Shown here: positions 28,483 through 30,239 of the stretch, one piece after another
Layout: each line of letters opens with the position of its first letter
Position numbering within the stretch: the stretch's first letter is position 1
Assembly (NCBI GenBank): GCA_018701055.1
Contig: JABIUH010000206.1
Location: forward strand, 1 to 30,239
Length of the DNA: 30,239 nucleotides
Source of the DNA: Woeseia sp.
GTDB lineage: Bacteria; Pseudomonadota; Gammaproteobacteria; Steroidobacterales; Woeseiaceae
Reading direction: 5' to 3'
Notes under the pieces: generated by a model
Databases searched by the model: none
Told to the model about the DNA's origin: nothing
The model's input: the letters and a program-made list of their open reading frames with translations, nothing else
Translations under genes and position numbers: made by a program

Positions 28483-30239
28483 ATGAATTCACCACCCGTC
28501 CCGCCACAAATCACCGTTAAGGCCGTTTTACTTGGCATCATTTTGGCTGCCGTACTGGCCGCTGCCAACGCCTACATAGGACTATTTGCCGGTCTGACCG
28601 TATCGGCGTCGATTCCTGCCGCGGTCATATCGATGGCTGTTCTAAAAATGTTCAAGAATTCCAACATTCTTGAAAACAACATTGTTCAAACGGCAGCGTC
28701 GGCAGGTGAATCTGTAGCGGCGGGTGTAATTTTCACATTGCCGGCACTGATACTAATGGGCTACTGGGACGTTTTTGACTACTGGTGGGTTACCGCCATT
28801 GCGGGCCTCGGCGGACTTCTCGGCGTTTTGTTCACGATTCCGCTGCGGCGCTCACTGATTGTAGAGCAGCAACTCGCGTATCCGGAAGGTAAGGCCACCG
28901 CTGAGGTATTAAAGGTCGGAGACGACGGCTCCGGCGGTATCAAGTTCCTTGCGCTGGCGGGCATTACCGGCGCAGTCATCAAATTTTGCTCAACGGGACT
29001 GATTGTTCTCGCCGGGGTCGCGCAGACTGCCAAGTACGTCGGCACCAGCACGATAGCGTACGTCGGCACCAATCTATCTCCGGCGCTGATAAGCGTTGGT
29101 TTCATTGTGGGCTTGAATATATCCGTGCTGATTTTCCTGGGCGGCGCCATCTCCTGGTTTGTCGCCATTCCAATCTTCTCCACGTTCTTCCTGGAAAGCA
29201 GTCCGGAAATTCTGGCGCTGTATGAGTCCGGAGCAGGCCCCGAAGACCTGGCATGGGAAATCTGGACAAGCCAGATTCGCTATCTCGGGGTCGGGGCAAT
29301 GGTAATCGGTGGCGTGTGGGCGTTGGTCTCAATGCGCGGCTCATTGGTTGATGGCATCAAGAGCGGAATGGCACAGTACAAATCTGATGCGCCGGTTGCG
29401 ACCAGCCATACGGACAGGGATATGCCGATGAATTACGTCATGATAGGCGTTGCATTGTTCGTTATCCCCATATTTTTTCTGTACCAATCGATTGTCGATA
29501 ATTTCGGCATCAGCTTGTCGATGACCTTGATCATGGTCGTCGCCGGGTTTCTATTTTCGTCAGTCGCCGGTTACATGGCAGGCCTGGTTGGCTCGTCCAA
29601 TAACCCAATATCTGGCATTACCATCGCGACAATTCTATTCGCCTCCTTAATTTTGCTGTTGATGATGGGCCGCGATTCGCCGATCGGGGCGCCCGCCGCC
29701 ATTATGATTGGCGCAGTGGTTTGTTGTGCCGCGGCAATCGCCGGCGACAACATGCAGGACCTGAAGGCCGGATACATATTGGGTGCCACTCCCTGGAAAC
29801 AGCAGGTCATGCAGGGAATCGGTGTCGTCTCATCCGTTCTAATCATGGCGCCTGTGTTAAATCTGATGCTCAAGGCCTACAGCATTGGACCAAAAACGGA
29901 AGAATTCCCACAGGCATTGGCGGCTCCACAAGCAACGTTGATGTCTTCGGTCGCACAGGGTGTCTTTGAAGGTGGGCTACCGTGGACGATGATCTTCATT
30001 GGTGCGGCGATCGGCATCGCGATTATTATTTCGGACGAGGTTCTAAAATCGAAAGGCTCTTCTTTTCGCATGCCAGTGCTTGCCGTCGCGGTCGGGATCT
30101 ATTTGCCGCTTGAACTATCAGTGGCAATTCTTATCGGCGGTGTGGTCGCACACCTCGCAGCCAAAGTACACGCCAAACGGGGTGCCGATGGAGAGACAAG
30201 CATGCGCAACGGTATGCTGGTTGCGGCAGGATTGATTAC
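28483..30239 (+). CDS. OPT family oligopeptide/metal-chelate transporter, N-terminal part (runs off window)
   Basis: Large multi-spanning transporter of the OPT superfamily, which carries peptides or metal chelates. ATG 28483 is preceded by GGAGAGG with suitable spacing. The visible 585 residues are open to the window edge with no stop. Recognisable: ITVKAVLLGIILAAVLAAAN then AYIGLFAGLTVSASIPAAVI, NNIVQTAASAGESVAAGVIF, the LAYPEGKATAEVLKVG loop, GLVGSSNNPISGITIATILF and AAAIAGDNMQDLKAGYILGA. The NNIVQT and NPISG patterns are those of the prokaryotic OPT group. The C-terminus is outside the window. Confidence 0.93.
   Translation, partial: MNSPPVPPQITVKAVLLGIILAAVLAAANAYIGLFAGLTVSASIPAAVISMAVLKMFKNSNILENNIVQTAASAGESVAAGVIFTLPALILMGYWDVFDYWWVTAIAGLGGLLGVLFTIPLRRSLIVEQQLAYPEGKATAEVLKVGDDGSGGIKFLALAGITGAVIKFCSTGLIVLAGVAQTAKYVGTSTIAYVGTNLSPALISVGFIVGLNISVLIFLGGAISWFVAIPIFSTFFLESSPEILALYESGAGPEDLAWEIWTSQIRYLGVGAMVIGGVWALVSMRGSLVDGIKSGMAQYKSDAPVATSHTDRDMPMNYVMIGVALFVIPIFFLYQSIVDNFGISLSMTLIMVVAGFLFSSVAGYMAGLVGSSNNPISGITIATILFASLILLLMMGRDSPIGAPAAIMIGAVVCCAAAIAGDNMQDLKAGYILGATPWKQQVMQGIGVVSSVLIMAPVLNLMLKAYSIGPKTEEFPQALAAPQATLMSSVAQGVFEGGLPWTMIFIGAAIGIAIIISDEVLKSKGSSFRMPVLAVAVGIYLPLELSVAILIGGVVAHLAAKVHAKRGADGETSMRNGMLVAAGLI

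Overview
This 30.2-kb window looks like chromosomal DNA from a gammaproteobacterium, probably aerobic and free-living or marine. Four things point that way: the ubiA/comF/bioC neighbourhood, an aa3-type cytochrome oxidase cluster laid out like the Pseudomonas one (coxB-coxA-ctaG-coxC, DUF2909, SURF1, a CxxxC membrane protein, ctaB), a uvrD-trkA-trkH run, and dtd next to tatABC. Base composition looks even and close to 50% G+C. I see no prophage, IS element, CRISPR array, tRNA or rRNA.

Layout. 1-2142: the 3' end of ubiA, then comF (-) diverging from bioC (+). 2450-10159: the respiratory cluster. coxB, coxA, a 36-residue membrane ORF, ctaG and coxC form one tight run. It is followed by a duplicated scrap of the coxC 3' end, an unknown secreted protein, a REP-like palindrome and a DUF2909 gene (-). 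A second run holds SURF1, a Sco-like CxxxC protein and ctaB. 10294-13836: an ECF sigma factor, a zinc-finger anti-sigma factor, an extremely acidic exported protein, a strong terminator and a TPR/beta-barrel outer-membrane protein. 13982-14473: an unknown membrane protein. 14679-21631: uvrD, trkA, trkH and the two membrane subunits of a TRAP transporter, all on + and closely packed. 21686-23970 (-): a broken methyltransferase-like gene and the TRAP substrate receptor. 23971-24499: an AT-rich stretch with two DnaA-box-like sites and a GC-rich, hairpin-bearing segment. 24500-26662: dtd, two kinds of intergenic repeat or hairpin, and tatABC. 26716-28212 (-): a sodium:solute symporter. 28483-end: an OPT-family transporter, cut by the window edge.

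How the genes fit together. The cox genes encode the three catalytic subunits of a heme-copper oxidase plus CuB insertion (CtaG), heme a insertion (SURF1) and heme O synthesis (CtaB). Heme A synthase (CtaA) and a canonical SCO copper chaperone, usual members of this kind of cluster, are absent here. The CuA loop of subunit II has lost one of its two bridging cysteines (Ser in place of Cys). Together these raise the possibility of an oxidase with an altered or missing CuA centre. The TRAP receptor carries a Tat-like, lipoprotein-type signal, so it may depend on the TatABC system encoded nearby.

Most notable for follow-up: (1) the CuA Cys-to-Ser change; (2) the methyltransferase-like gene, whose reading frame can be restored by a -1 shift exactly on a dnaX-type A AAA AAG heptamer, followed later by an in-frame TAA immediately before an ATG; (3) a 48-bp-period tandem repeat starting inside the 3' end of dtd, with hairpins kept by compensating changes, and a string of GGGC/GCCC hairpins leading into tatA; (4) the structured, unassigned segment at about 24195-24443 beside a perfect DnaA box; (5) the ECF/anti-sigma/acidic-protein module.
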